DNA of 64,000 nucleotides from Falsibacillus pallidus (GTDB taxonomy: Bacteria > Bacillota > Bacilli > Bacillales > DSM-25281), in assembly GCF_003350505.1 (NCBI RefSeq), contig NZ_QQAY01000003.1, forward strand, positions 186,001-250,000. The letters are read 5' to 3'. The notes beneath the pieces are model-generated. The model saw nothing but the letters and a program-made list of their open reading frames with translations. It was not told the DNA's origin and did no database searches. Positions 25,342 to 33,492 of the stretch are shown here, piece by piece. A program made the position numbers and the translations under genes. Position 1 is the stretch's first letter; the number at the start of each line of letters is the position of its first letter.

Positions 25342-26979
25342 CTATTCTTCCATTGCTACCCGTAATATTTCATTTATGGTCGTGAATCCCAATTTTGCCT
25401 TCAGAAGACCGTCGTCTATCAAAAACAGCATCCCTTTTTTCAAAGCATTCATCTTTATTTCTTGCATGCTTTTATTGTTATAGAGGAGACTTCTCATATC
25501 ATCGTCGAATACCAATAATTCATGGAGGGCCATTCTCCCCCGGAATCCTGTCTTTTGGCATGAGTTGCATCCTTTGCCTTGATACAGTTTCTGGACAGTC
25601 AATCCCCTGCGTTCGAATAGTTTCTTTTCCATATCTGTTGGTTCATACTCCTCTTTGCAATCGCTGCAAATCAAGCGAACCAGACGCTGAGCCACGACAC
25701 CGGATAAAGCCGAGACAACTAGATAGGGTTCAATATCCATATCTAGAAGACGTGGTATTGTCGAAATAGCTGAGTTCGTATGCATCGTACTGAGGACAAG
25801 ATGTCCAGTCAATGCCGATCTGACTGCTATCTCCGCTGTCTCATGGTCCCTTATTTCACCAATCATGATGATATTCGGGTCTTGTCGAAGGATGGACCGA
25901 AGACCGTTTGCAAAAGTGAGGCCAATCTGTGGATTGACTTGCACCTGATTGATCCCATCCAGGATATATTCAACCGGATCCTCAATCGTCACAATATTTA
26001 CCTTTTCTGAGTTAAGGTGGTTCAAGGATGAATAAAGAGTCGATGTTTTCCCTGAACCGGTCGGACCCGTCATAAGAATGAGCCCAGAAGGTTTCTCAAT
26101 CAGCTTGATGTAGTTTTGGATATTCATCTTATTGAATCCAATTTGAGATATTTTTTTTACAACATTGTCGAGATTGAGGATCCTGATAACAATTTTTTCT
26201 CCATCCACTGTGGGCAGGATTGAAATCCGAAGATCTACATTCGTCCGGTGGATATCCATTTTGATTCTACCGTCCTGCGGCAGTCTGCTTTCAGTGATAT
26301 TCATATTGCCAAGAATTTTTATCCTAGCCACTAAGGATGGATAAACAGCTTTTGCTATGACCCGTTCTGTTTTTAAAATTCCATCTACCCTGTAGCGGAT
26401 AAGGACTTTTGTCTCGTGAGGATCAATATGTATGTCGCTTGCTTTAAGCTGTACGCCGGAAGATAGAATTTGATTGACAATTTTGACCGCGGGAGCTTCA
26501 TCTTCCTCGGCTTGACTGTAGGCAGCCAATTCTTCCTCTGTGTATTGTTCATTGACATGATAGTACTTATGGAGGGCAGAAATGATTTCATCTTTGGTTG
26601 CGATGACAGGTTTGATTTGAAAGCCGGTAGATATCTGCATATCATCCATTGCAAAATAATCCATTGGATCATTCATGGCTACCGTCAGTTCCTGTCCCTT
26701 TTTCTCTATCGGAATGACGAAGTTCCTCATTGCAAATTCTTTGCTGATTAGTTTACAAAGACTGGTATCAATTGGATAACGATGAAGGACGATATGCGGA
26801 ATCCCAAGTTGGAATTCCAGCACTTCGATTAGTTGGCCTTCATTAAGAAAGCCTCGTTCTACAAGAGCATCTCCAAGCTTCTGTCCTTTTTTCTTCATTT
26901 CCAAGGTTTCATGGAGCTGACCTTCTGAAATGATCCCAGCTTCTACTAATAAATCGCCTAAACGTTTCCGTTCTTTCAT
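25342..26979 (-). CDS. pilB: Pilus extension ATPase PilB with N-terminal MshEN-like repeats
   Basis: Motor for pilus polymerisation. The 545-residue protein has two N-terminal 24-residue repeats (from RLGDLLVEAGIISEGQL at residue 6 and KLGDALVERGFLNEGQL at 34) of the MshEN type that can bind c-di-GMP, then the secretion ATPase core with [33 protein letters not shown] and STMHTNSA. A tetracysteine zinc motif (CSDCKEEY and CNSCQKTG) lies near residue 435-475. It heads the pilB-pilT-pilC unit. The divergent gap to the next gene is AT-rich, with no promoter I can call with confidence. Confidence 0.94.
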   Translation of the reverse strand: MKERKRLGDLLVEAGIISEGQLHETLEMKKKGQKLGDALVERGFLNEGQLIEVLEFQLGIPHIVLHRYPIDTSLCKLISKEFAMRNFVIPIEKKGQELTVAMNDPMDYFAMDDMQISTGFQIKPVIATKDEIISALHKYYHVNEQYTEEELAAYSQAEEDEAPAVKIVNQILSSGVQLKASDIHIDPHETKVLIRYRVDGILKTERVIAKAVYPSLVARIKILGNMNITESRLPQDGRIKMDIHRTNVDLRISILPTVDGEKIVIRILNLDNVVKKISQIGFNKMNIQNYIKLIEKPSGLILMTGPTGSGKTSTLYSSLNHLNSEKVNIVTIEDPVEYILDGINQVQVNPQIGLTFANGLRSILRQDPNIIMIGEIRDHETAEIAVRSALTGHLVLSTMHTNSAISTIPRLLDMDIEPYLVVSALSGVVAQRLVRLICSDCKEEYEPTDMEKKLFERRGLTVQKLYQGKGCNSCQKTGFRGRMALHELLVFDDDMRSLLYNNKSMQEIKMNALKKGMLFLIDDGLLKAKLGFTTINEILRVAMEE

Positions 26980-27096
26980 TTTTAACGTCCCTTCAATTGT
27001 AAAATACTTTCAACTTTTGGACTATTTACATTATATTATAAAGTAAGAGAAACAAATTTCGATAGAATAATATGTTTTTAAGGAGATTTCGACAAT

Positions 27097-28461
27097 ATGG
27101 TGAGAAATGAACGTGGGAACACGCTGATAATCGTTCTTGTTACTATAACTGTATTATTGTTGGCAGTCGTCTTGCTGATGCCTGCTTTATCCCAGCGTGA
27201 ATCGAATCAGGAAAGAACCTATCGAAACCTCCAAGTCACTGAAATGGCCAACTCCACAATGCAATCGCTATTGGAGGATCCATCTATATTGTTAAAAGAG
27301 AAAAATCCGCTGATTATTAAAACTCCAGACAGTGACGCAATGGATGTATATGCTGAAGCAATAGATTCAGAAGGTCATCCCTTGGAATCAAAAGACCTAA
27401 CCCGTGTTCCCTTCACGTTGAGAGCATCAGCCTATTACGGTGATTTGAATCATAACAGAAGCAAGGACATTGACGAAAAGTTTTTTACTAAAAAAATCAT
27501 AACTAGCGCGGCAAGCAAAGCTGTGCTGGATATACCCAACATTCCTAATCTCACATTTGTCAGTTATATATCTTCCAAATTAATATTGAATGCCTCTCCC
27601 AATAGTAAGGACATTGAAGCAAACATGACTATTGTCCCTCATATTTACAAAGCTGTAATTAACAAAAATGGGGAATTTGAAACAAGCATTTTGTCGCCGC
27701 AACCTCTTATTTCACCATTTTCTAATAGTAATGTAGCTGGTTTTAAATTGGAATTTCAAAATGCAAAAAATGGTTCTTTCTATTGTGTTAAAGCAGCAAA
27801 TGCAATGGATGAAAGCTTGGAAAGCGGCTGCGCCATTTTTAAAGTGTCCGATGGATTAAGTGCAGGCAATGGCTTAGTAAAAAAAGAGGAAGGGAATGTC
27901 ACGATATACGAAGCAATATCACCACAAATATATACTCCCGGGATTTTGACTGTATTAAAAGGCAATCATGTGTATAACCAGAATGGAGGAGATATAGATT
28001 TTTCAGGGGACTTAGGGGTAATTATTGAAAATGAGGTGTTTTTAAATCTTTTAAAAGGGGGGCAAGGTGATATTAAACTGACTTCCAATTCCGGGTCCAT
28101 CACTCTTCAAGAAGGATCTGGATTGAATAGTTTCACAAACAGCAATGACAATAAATCTACCATACTATTAAAGGCTTCTACAGGAATTTATATCGATAAA
28201 ACCCAAATATACAGTGAACGGGGAATTAGTTTAGAAACCGGACAAATTATTTCCGCACAAGAGGCGAAATTAGAAACAGGAAAAAATAAAGCCTCTGTTA
28301 AATTTATATTAACATCATCAGGCTATCAGCTTAATATTGACGGGCTTTCATTGGATTCAGGTGAAGATGCTGCTGCATCCCCTAAAAACGAGTTGAAAAT
28401 ATGCGGTAATTTATTAAGCGGAACCATTAATTCCATAAGCAATTATTTCTGCAGTCAATAA
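27097..28461 (+). CDS. Large prepilin-like surface protein (PilX-like N-terminus)
   Basis: The 454-residue product begins MVRNERGNTLIIVLVTITVL: a short basic leader, a possible RG|NT cleavage point and a long hydrophobic helix, as in PilX-type minor pilins, but without Glu at +5. The body is weakly conserved. Residues about 300-430 are repetitive and Gly/Ser/Thr-rich (GGDIDFSGDLGVIIE, LTSNSGSITLQEGSG, LLKASTGIYIDK, ERGISLETGQI), which looks like a short beta-solenoid. AAGGAG lies upstream of ATG. It is the only plus-strand gene in the pilus region, divergent from pilB. A role at the pilus tip or in adhesion is inference. Confidence 0.7.
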   Translation: MVRNERGNTLIIVLVTITVLLLAVVLLMPALSQRESNQERTYRNLQVTEMANSTMQSLLEDPSILLKEKNPLIIKTPDSDAMDVYAEAIDSEGHPLESKDLTRVPFTLRASAYYGDLNHNRSKDIDEKFFTKKIITSAASKAVLDIPNIPNLTFVSYISSKLILNASPNSKDIEANMTIVPHIYKAVINKNGEFETSILSPQPLISPFSNSNVAGFKLEFQNAKNGSFYCVKAANAMDESLESGCAIFKVSDGLSAGNGLVKKEEGNVTIYEAISPQIYTPGILTVLKGNHVYNQNGGDIDFSGDLGVIIENEVFLNLLKGGQGDIKLTSNSGSITLQEGSGLNSFTNSNDNKSTILLKASTGIYIDKTQIYSERGISLETGQIISAQEAKLETGKNKASVKFILTSSGYQLNIDGLSLDSGEDAAASPKNELKICGNLLSGTINSISNYFCSQ

Positions 28462-28502
28462 ATAGCAGACCAGCCTTCATTTTGGCTGGTCTGCTATTTT
28501 TG
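28460..28502. terminator. Bidirectional terminator between the two pilus gene groups
   Basis: AAATAGCAGACCAGCC and GGCTGGTCTGCTATTT form a perfect 16-bp stem with an A run and T run at the ends. It overlaps the stop codon of the minus-strand minor pilin. Confidence 0.92.
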
Positions 28503-28997
28503 TAACTCAGTATTCAGTAGATTAAAACTGTACTGTATGTTTTTATCCCCTTCAATTTTCACTATGAATGCCCTTCCCTTCTGATCAAGGGAATCTAATT
28601 TAATACCGCTGATTCCTTTAAAAGCTTCTCCTTGTTCAGGATATTTAAAATCCATCAGTGCATCGCATTTTCGTTCATAATGATAAAGGGTTTTCTGCTC
28701 TTTGTTCACATTAAATGAATGGCATGTTCCATCCATCTGCCTTACCTTAATTTCCTGAGGGTCTTCTGTATAAGCGATCTCTATACCAGATGAAAAAGTG
28801 TCCTGCAGCAAAAGTCTTAGAGCTTGAGAGTTTCCTTCCTGGATCACTGTAGAGTTGGTCTGGGAAACAAAATGGTTGGTTTGGAGCAAAAAACCTATGA
28901 CAACTCCTATTATAAGAAAAAAAATAGTGATGGATGCCAAGAGTTCAATCAAAGTCATACCGGCTTCAGAATTAAACACCTTTTTTATTCTTTCCAT
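28494..28997 (-). CDS. Minor prepilin (PilW-like)
   Basis: A 167-residue prepilin: leader MERIKKVFNSEAG, cleavage motif AG|MTLIELL with Glu at +5, and a hydrophobic helix (ASITIFFLIIGVVIGFLL). The head is unremarkable, with two cysteines (GTCHSF and ERKCD) that could form a disulfide. It starts within the end of the preceding prepilin gene (13-base overlap). By size and position it resembles PilW/ComGF-type minor pilins that prime pilus assembly. Confidence 0.85.
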   Translation of the reverse strand: MERIKKVFNSEAGMTLIELLASITIFFLIIGVVIGFLLQTNHFVSQTNSTVIQEGNSQALRLLLQDTFSSGIEIAYTEDPQEIKVRQMDGTCHSFNVNKEQKTLYHYERKCDALMDFKYPEQGEAFKGISGIKLDSLDQKGRAFIVKIEGDKNIQYSFNLLNTELQK

Positions 28998-29386
28998 TTG
29001 ACACCTACCACCAGCAGCTTCGGAATTACTGCTTCTTCTTTTTTCTCATTGATTACTTTTATATGAACGATAGAAGAAACAAATACACATTCATTCTTTT
29101 CTTTACACATGTCGAAAGTTGGACTTCCATTTATGGAAATAAGCTCCGATTGAATAGCCGGTGTATTTTTCAACTCATAAGTATCATTAGCTTCTGCATT
29201 ATTGATTTCTTCTGCTTCCTTCACCAATTCTTGATTCGCCAACTCAATTGCCTTCTGTTTTGTATCGGAGCGTTCGTCCAAAAAAGAAAAGAAACCAGTA
29301 AACTGAAGGAGAATCACTGCTAATATCCCTAATATAGTGATAGATAAAAGTACTTCAATCAGGGTGAAACCTCTTTGATTATTCAT
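28985..29386 (-). CDS. Minor prepilin (PilV-like)
   Basis: A 133-residue prepilin. The start is ATG at 29386, giving MNNQRG|FTLIEVLLSITIL with Glu at +5; AGAAGTGA lies upstream, while the ATG 24 bases earlier has no ribosome-binding site. After the hydrophobic helix comes a small head with one pair of cysteines (MCKEKNECVF). Overlaps the following minor prepilin. Similar in layout to PilV or PilE-like initiator pilins. Confidence 0.85.
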   Translation of the reverse strand: MNNQRGFTLIEVLLSITILGILAVILLQFTGFFSFLDERSDTKQKAIELANQELVKEAEEINNAEANDTYELKNTPAIQSELISINGSPTFDMCKEKNECVFVSSIVHIKVINEKKEEAVIPKLLVVGVKWKE

Positions 29387-29410
29387 GAAATCACTTCTTT
29401 GTATTGGCAT

Positions 29411-30763
29411 TTATTTTACAATCGTTTCATTGTCATATATGGCAGTTGGATCATCTGAAGCGGAAGACTGGCTTTCATCATTCTCTGGAAGACTTGAAGC
29501 GCTTGGATCAATTGAAGATCCGCTTTGATCGTTGCTTCCCACCACGGATGGGTCATTTGAATCATTCATTTGAGGAACATCCGCATTTTCTGTTCCGCTG
29601 TTCTCTATCAACGTGCTTTCTGTTGAAGGGTCAGGCAGCTCCTTATAGACCCTGTTATCAATAGGAAGGTAAAAATCTTTTGAAACAGGTTCGCTTTTAA
29701 TCAATATATCCTGGTAATATATTTCCTTACTAATATCAACAGAATATCCTTCTCTTCCAGGTACATCTTGTTTTTGTCCTAATATCGGCTCATACTCAAT
29801 GATTTCCCTTGGAGGGTATTGTTTCTCATTGCTTTTTTTCAGCTCATATCGAAAAGGATCGTCCTTCAAACTAACATAGACATTTAAATGACCCGATTTA
29901 TCCAACTCACTTGTGAATACAACTGGTTGATTCTTCCCGTTGTATAGTTTTAAATCATAGTCATCATCAATTTTTGCTTCAAACCCATCATTGATCCCCA
30001 TAGGCTTGTTTTCACTTATATGCCTTTCTATCACTTTCACATTGCTTTTCAGAGCAGTTTCATATATCAATGAGGCAGCCATAGTTAAAAACTCATTGCT
30101 ATATCCGATGGCGCCCTTTTGTTCCATGTACTCCTTTAATGAAAGTTCGGATCCTGGCGGAATGGTGATTTCTTTATATTCACCAACCCATTTAGATAAT
30201 AAATCAATGTATCCTGTCTCTTTACCTACAGAGGATGCGATTGTTCCTTGTATTGAATCTGCTTTTAAATAATCTGCGAGAGACAGGATAAATGGCTTTG
30301 TATCCAATGACTCAGCAATTGGAATCAATGCGTTGTTCGCTTGATTCATGTCAATATGTGAAGAAAGAAGGCTCATATTTAATTCTCTCATCATTTCTCG
30401 CCAATGGTCATCTGGAATATTGACAACTAAAGGATTTCTTTTTCCTTCAACAGCATTGTCAACGGATGCTTCAATATCAAATTGAAAAAAGTCTGTTGGA
30501 AGAGGCTTAACGGTATCCAAAATACTTGCACTGATTTTCGTATTCTTTGTCCATTCATTCACTCTGCTTCTCAATTTGTTGATTGCTTCTTCTTTACTCA
30601 AAGATGAAATTTCGACAGGACCTATGTATGTTTGGCTTGGAAATCCGGATTCTTGCTGAAAAAAAGTTTGAATAGCGAATGTACTGGATTGCGAAAACAG
30701 AAGCAAGAAGCCTGTTGAAACAAGAAGTATTAAAATGATTTGAGTGATGTGCCTTCGTTTCAA
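29411..30763 (-). CDS. VanW-family protein with Ser/Asp-rich tail, in pilus cluster
   Basis: A 450-residue protein with an N-terminal membrane segment (QIILILLVSTGFLLLFS), a middle domain of unknown type, and a VanW-like region about residues 215-290 (TIPPGSELSLKEYMEQKGAIGYSN split, ASLIYETALKSNVKVIER). The last 70 residues are a low-complexity Ser/Asp/Asn/Pro tail. The start is TTG at 30763, six bases after GAGGGGGGA. VanW proteins occur near wall-remodelling genes but their reaction is unknown. It lies between a membrane protein and two minor prepilins, so a role in letting the pilus pass the wall is a reasonable guess only. Confidence 0.7.
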   Translation of the reverse strand: MKRRHITQIILILLVSTGFLLLFSQSSTFAIQTFFQQESGFPSQTYIGPVEISSLSKEEAINKLRSRVNEWTKNTKISASILDTVKPLPTDFFQFDIEASVDNAVEGKRNPLVVNIPDDHWREMMRELNMSLLSSHIDMNQANNALIPIAESLDTKPFILSLADYLKADSIQGTIASSVGKETGYIDLLSKWVGEYKEITIPPGSELSLKEYMEQKGAIGYSNEFLTMAASLIYETALKSNVKVIERHISENKPMGINDGFEAKIDDDYDLKLYNGKNQPVVFTSELDKSGHLNVYVSLKDDPFRYELKKSNEKQYPPREIIEYEPILGQKQDVPGREGYSVDISKEIYYQDILIKSEPVSKDFYLPIDNRVYKELPDPSTESTLIENSGTENADVPQMNDSNDPSVVGSNDQSGSSIDPSASSLPENDESQSSASDDPTAIYDNETIVK

Positions 30764-30776
30764 TTCCAGTCCCCCC

Positions 30777-31598
30777 TCAAACATTCTCAGCTTTTTTTAA
30801 TTCATTATGATAATGCATAAGGTCTTCATACTCTACGTCCATGAGTTGGCGGTTATCTCTATCTAAATAGGCTGATAAGGAATCTTCTTCACGAAAATCC
30901 TTTTTTTCTATCGATATATCATTATCTTCTTCGTCCAATTCTTGTAAGACAGAAAAACGATTCCTGAATATCTCTTCAATATCTTCATCGAATTCATCCT
31001 CACCCACTTGAAGCTCCTGTGGGTCCAATGTATTAACTTCTTTAAAGATTTCCTCATCGTTAGAATGTACGGGAATTTCTGATAAAGTAAAATCTTGTTC
31101 TTCAAAACCCGAAGGAATCATGTGCAAGTCATTTTTATTTTCGTCTTCTGAATCTACAGCCGTCTCTATTACAGATAATAATTCAGAATCACTACTTTCT
31201 ATTATTCCTGTTCCATTTTCTTTAGCGGGCTTTTCCAATTGGAAATCCTCGTCTTCATCTTTAAATTCTTCTGCCCTTTTTCTCAGTTCCAGAAAAGAAA
31301 AATATGGAGCAGGCAGTGCTTCAAAATTATTAGTATCCATATTTTCATCCTCTACTGAACTCTCTCTGATATCTATCCGTGTACCTATTAATATTCCCGA
31401 AGCAATAATTAATAGAATAGTGGTGAGGATAAAGAATGGGAAAGAGAAAATACTTGAAAAAAATATGGCTGAAGCAAACAATATCACGCTCGTGCCGAAA
31501 ATGATATGTTTTGCCTGACGATTCCATTTCAATGGAATTAAATAAAAGATGATTGAAAATATTATCAATGCTGATACGGCAGAAAATAGTTTTATCAC
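30777..31598 (-). CDS. Membrane protein with long acidic cytoplasmic tail, unknown function
   Basis: Not recognised. The 273-residue product has two or three N-terminal membrane segments (LFSAVSALIIFSIIFYLIPL, GTSVILFASAIFFSSIFSF, ILTTILLIIASGILIG) and then about 190 residues extremely rich in Glu and Asp, with few hydrophobics. The start is GTG at 31598 with GGAGGTG upstream. A TATAAT on the minus strand at 31627-31632, with a weak -35, may be the promoter of this four-gene group. Its stop overlaps the region that includes the VanW start. The acidic tail might bind a basic partner such as a motor ATPase, but nothing shows this. Confidence 0.6.
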   Translation of the reverse strand: MIKLFSAVSALIIFSIIFYLIPLKWNRQAKHIIFGTSVILFASAIFFSSIFSFPFFILTTILLIIASGILIGTRIDIRESSVEDENMDTNNFEALPAPYFSFLELRKRAEEFKDEDEDFQLEKPAKENGTGIIESSDSELLSVIETAVDSEDENKNDLHMIPSGFEEQDFTLSEIPVHSNDEEIFKEVNTLDPQELQVGEDEFDEDIEEIFRNRFSVLQELDEEDNDISIEKKDFREEDSLSAYLDRDNRQLMDVEYEDLMHYHNELKKAENV

Positions 31599-31675
31599 AT
31601 CGGCACCTCCGAACTCCTATCATTCTATTATACTAAGCATTTCGGATTATGGTTATCTAAAACTATCATTTCAAC

Positions 31676-31708
31676 AAAAAAAATCAGCCTTTGGCATAGC
31701 TGATTTTT
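31676..31708. terminator. Terminator after the diguanylate cyclase gene
   Basis: AAAATCAGC and GCTGATTTT form a 9-bp stem with a 10-base loop, flanked by A and T runs. On the minus strand it ends the cyclase transcript before the next gene group. Confidence 0.85.
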
Positions 31709-33415
31709 TTATGTTTTTAAATACTCTGCAACTCTATTGCGGCCCGCTCGCTTCGCACCGATGTACAAAGCCCTGTCTGCATGCCTGATGAGGGAAAGTG
31801 CGTCATCAGCATCTTGTGGAGCAGTTGCAACCCCTATGCTCGCTGTTATCCTTACCATCAGCCTCTTTCTTTCATCTGAAAGGTCACTGTGAAGGGTGAA
31901 AGGACGGTTGGCAATGGTTAATCGTACAGTTTCAGCCAGCGCTGAAGCTTCTTCCTTATTTACATTGGATAGAAGAATGACGAACTCTTCTCCCCCGTAC
32001 CGGGCTAAAGTACCGTAATCTCCAATTAGTTTTGATAGCCTGTCCGCCATCTCCACGAGTATTTCATTCCCACTTTGATGCCCATATGTATCATTCACCA
32101 CTTTAAAATGATCAATATCAAGCATGATTAAAGAGATCTCTTTCAAGTTTCCTTTATTTAATTCTCCATATTCACGTGTAAGAAGGTTTTCAAAGTAGCG
32201 GTAGTTATAAAGATTTGTTAGGGCGCATCTTTCACTGTTCCGCTTCGTTTCTTCATAATGGCGGCCATTCTCAATGGCCACAGCAAAATAGGAGCAGAGC
32301 ATGTCCACAATCATCAGCTGATATTTTTCATATGCCTTTTTCCTAGTGGATGCAAGCAGAAGCACGCCGACCGTTTCCTGATTACGCATGATTGGAACAC
32401 TCAGCACGCTCTCCACATTTGGAGGCATATATCCATTTGCGATCCCGCTCCACTCTGATTTGTCATTAAACAGGACGGATTTCCCTTCGGCCCATACTAC
32501 CCCGCTGATCCCCTGGTTTTTCTTGAGAGGAATTAAATCATTATCCTTCCTCTCTCCCATTTCGACTCTTCTTAAAAGGTCGAGCTCGTCCCCTTCCACA
32601 CTTAAGATGTATGCGTAGTCGACAGGCAGGTTCTGCGAAATTTTTTGAATGAATAAATCGAGCACTTCATCTACTTTGAGTCGCTGCGTCAGCTCATGTC
32701 CGATTTCAACGGCCTTCTGGATATAGTCATTGATCTTCTCCGTGGAGTTATACTTTCGAAGGACAATCGAGACGCTGACGAATGGAACACCTAAAAGGAA
32801 GATTGCCACTACTCCCAGTTCTGAATATAAGAAAAACAGGGCGATTGAAAAAGGATATACCATCATGATGGCGAGCGTTTCCCATGTTAAATCTGCTCCA
32901 AAAAACTTGTATTTCAACCCTATCATATTCCTGGATACATATAGCAGTAAATGATTCAGGATGAAATATGCAATCTCATGGATCGCGGCCGGCAATATTA
33001 CATGATGAAGGTCTGTGTCTCCTACTTGTCCTCCGAAAGCAAAAAAGATCATACCGCTTATGGTAGAAGCCAGGAAGAACATAAGAGAATTAAGAGGAAT
33101 TCGATAAAGGTCGGTTTTCCCAATTCTTACCCGGAACATCAATAGAACGATAGCCAATTGCAAAATCAGAATGGAGAAGAATAAATTAAATGATAAAAGT
33201 GCTGCTAAGGTGACCCATTGGATCATGAATATAGTAATGCCATTGATGGTGATTGGAAAAAAAGTGATGATTGCTGCCAAAAGAAGGAATAATGCCATAT
33301 CCAATGGCTTTATCTCAGCCGGAGGGTAATAAAGATAGGTCAGATAAAGTCCAGCAGGGACGATGGCTGCCCAGGAAATCCAAAAAAACATTGAAACACT
33401 TCGTTTAATGCCCAT
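31709..33415 (-). CDS. Membrane-bound GAF-GGDEF diguanylate cyclase
   Basis: Makes c-di-GMP from two GTP. The 568-residue protein starts at ATG 33415 (MGIKRSVSMFFW), five bases after AAGGAGGG. It has about seven membrane segments (residues 10-205), a GAF sensor domain (about 230-390) and a C-terminal GGDEF domain with LIMLDIDHFKVVNDTYGH and the active-site loop ARYGGEEFVIL. The residues where the inhibitory RxxD I-site should be read GDYG, so feedback inhibition by product may be absent. It follows folC by 77 bases and lies next to the pilus genes. Confidence 0.93.
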   Translation of the reverse strand: MGIKRSVSMFFWISWAAIVPAGLYLTYLYYPPAEIKPLDMALFLLLAAIITFFPITINGITIFMIQWVTLAALLSFNLFFSILILQLAIVLLMFRVRIGKTDLYRIPLNSLMFFLASTISGMIFFAFGGQVGDTDLHHVILPAAIHEIAYFILNHLLLYVSRNMIGLKYKFFGADLTWETLAIMMVYPFSIALFFLYSELGVVAIFLLGVPFVSVSIVLRKYNSTEKINDYIQKAVEIGHELTQRLKVDEVLDLFIQKISQNLPVDYAYILSVEGDELDLLRRVEMGERKDNDLIPLKKNQGISGVVWAEGKSVLFNDKSEWSGIANGYMPPNVESVLSVPIMRNQETVGVLLLASTRKKAYEKYQLMIVDMLCSYFAVAIENGRHYEETKRNSERCALTNLYNYRYFENLLTREYGELNKGNLKEISLIMLDIDHFKVVNDTYGHQSGNEILVEMADRLSKLIGDYGTLARYGGEEFVILLSNVNKEEASALAETVRLTIANRPFTLHSDLSDERKRLMVRITASIGVATAPQDADDALSLIRHADRALYIGAKRAGRNRVAEYLKT

Positions 33416-33492
33416 CATTACCCTCCTTTTTTTATTAGTCAAATAGTCACAAGTTTGAAAATATTTTACCAAATACAGGCTGACTTGTCACT

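Noticed and set aside
26980-27096. Second c-di-GMP riboswitch upstream of pilB
   Set aside because: The AT-rich divergent gap lacks GGGCAC/AGTAGTGC-type blocks and a terminator.
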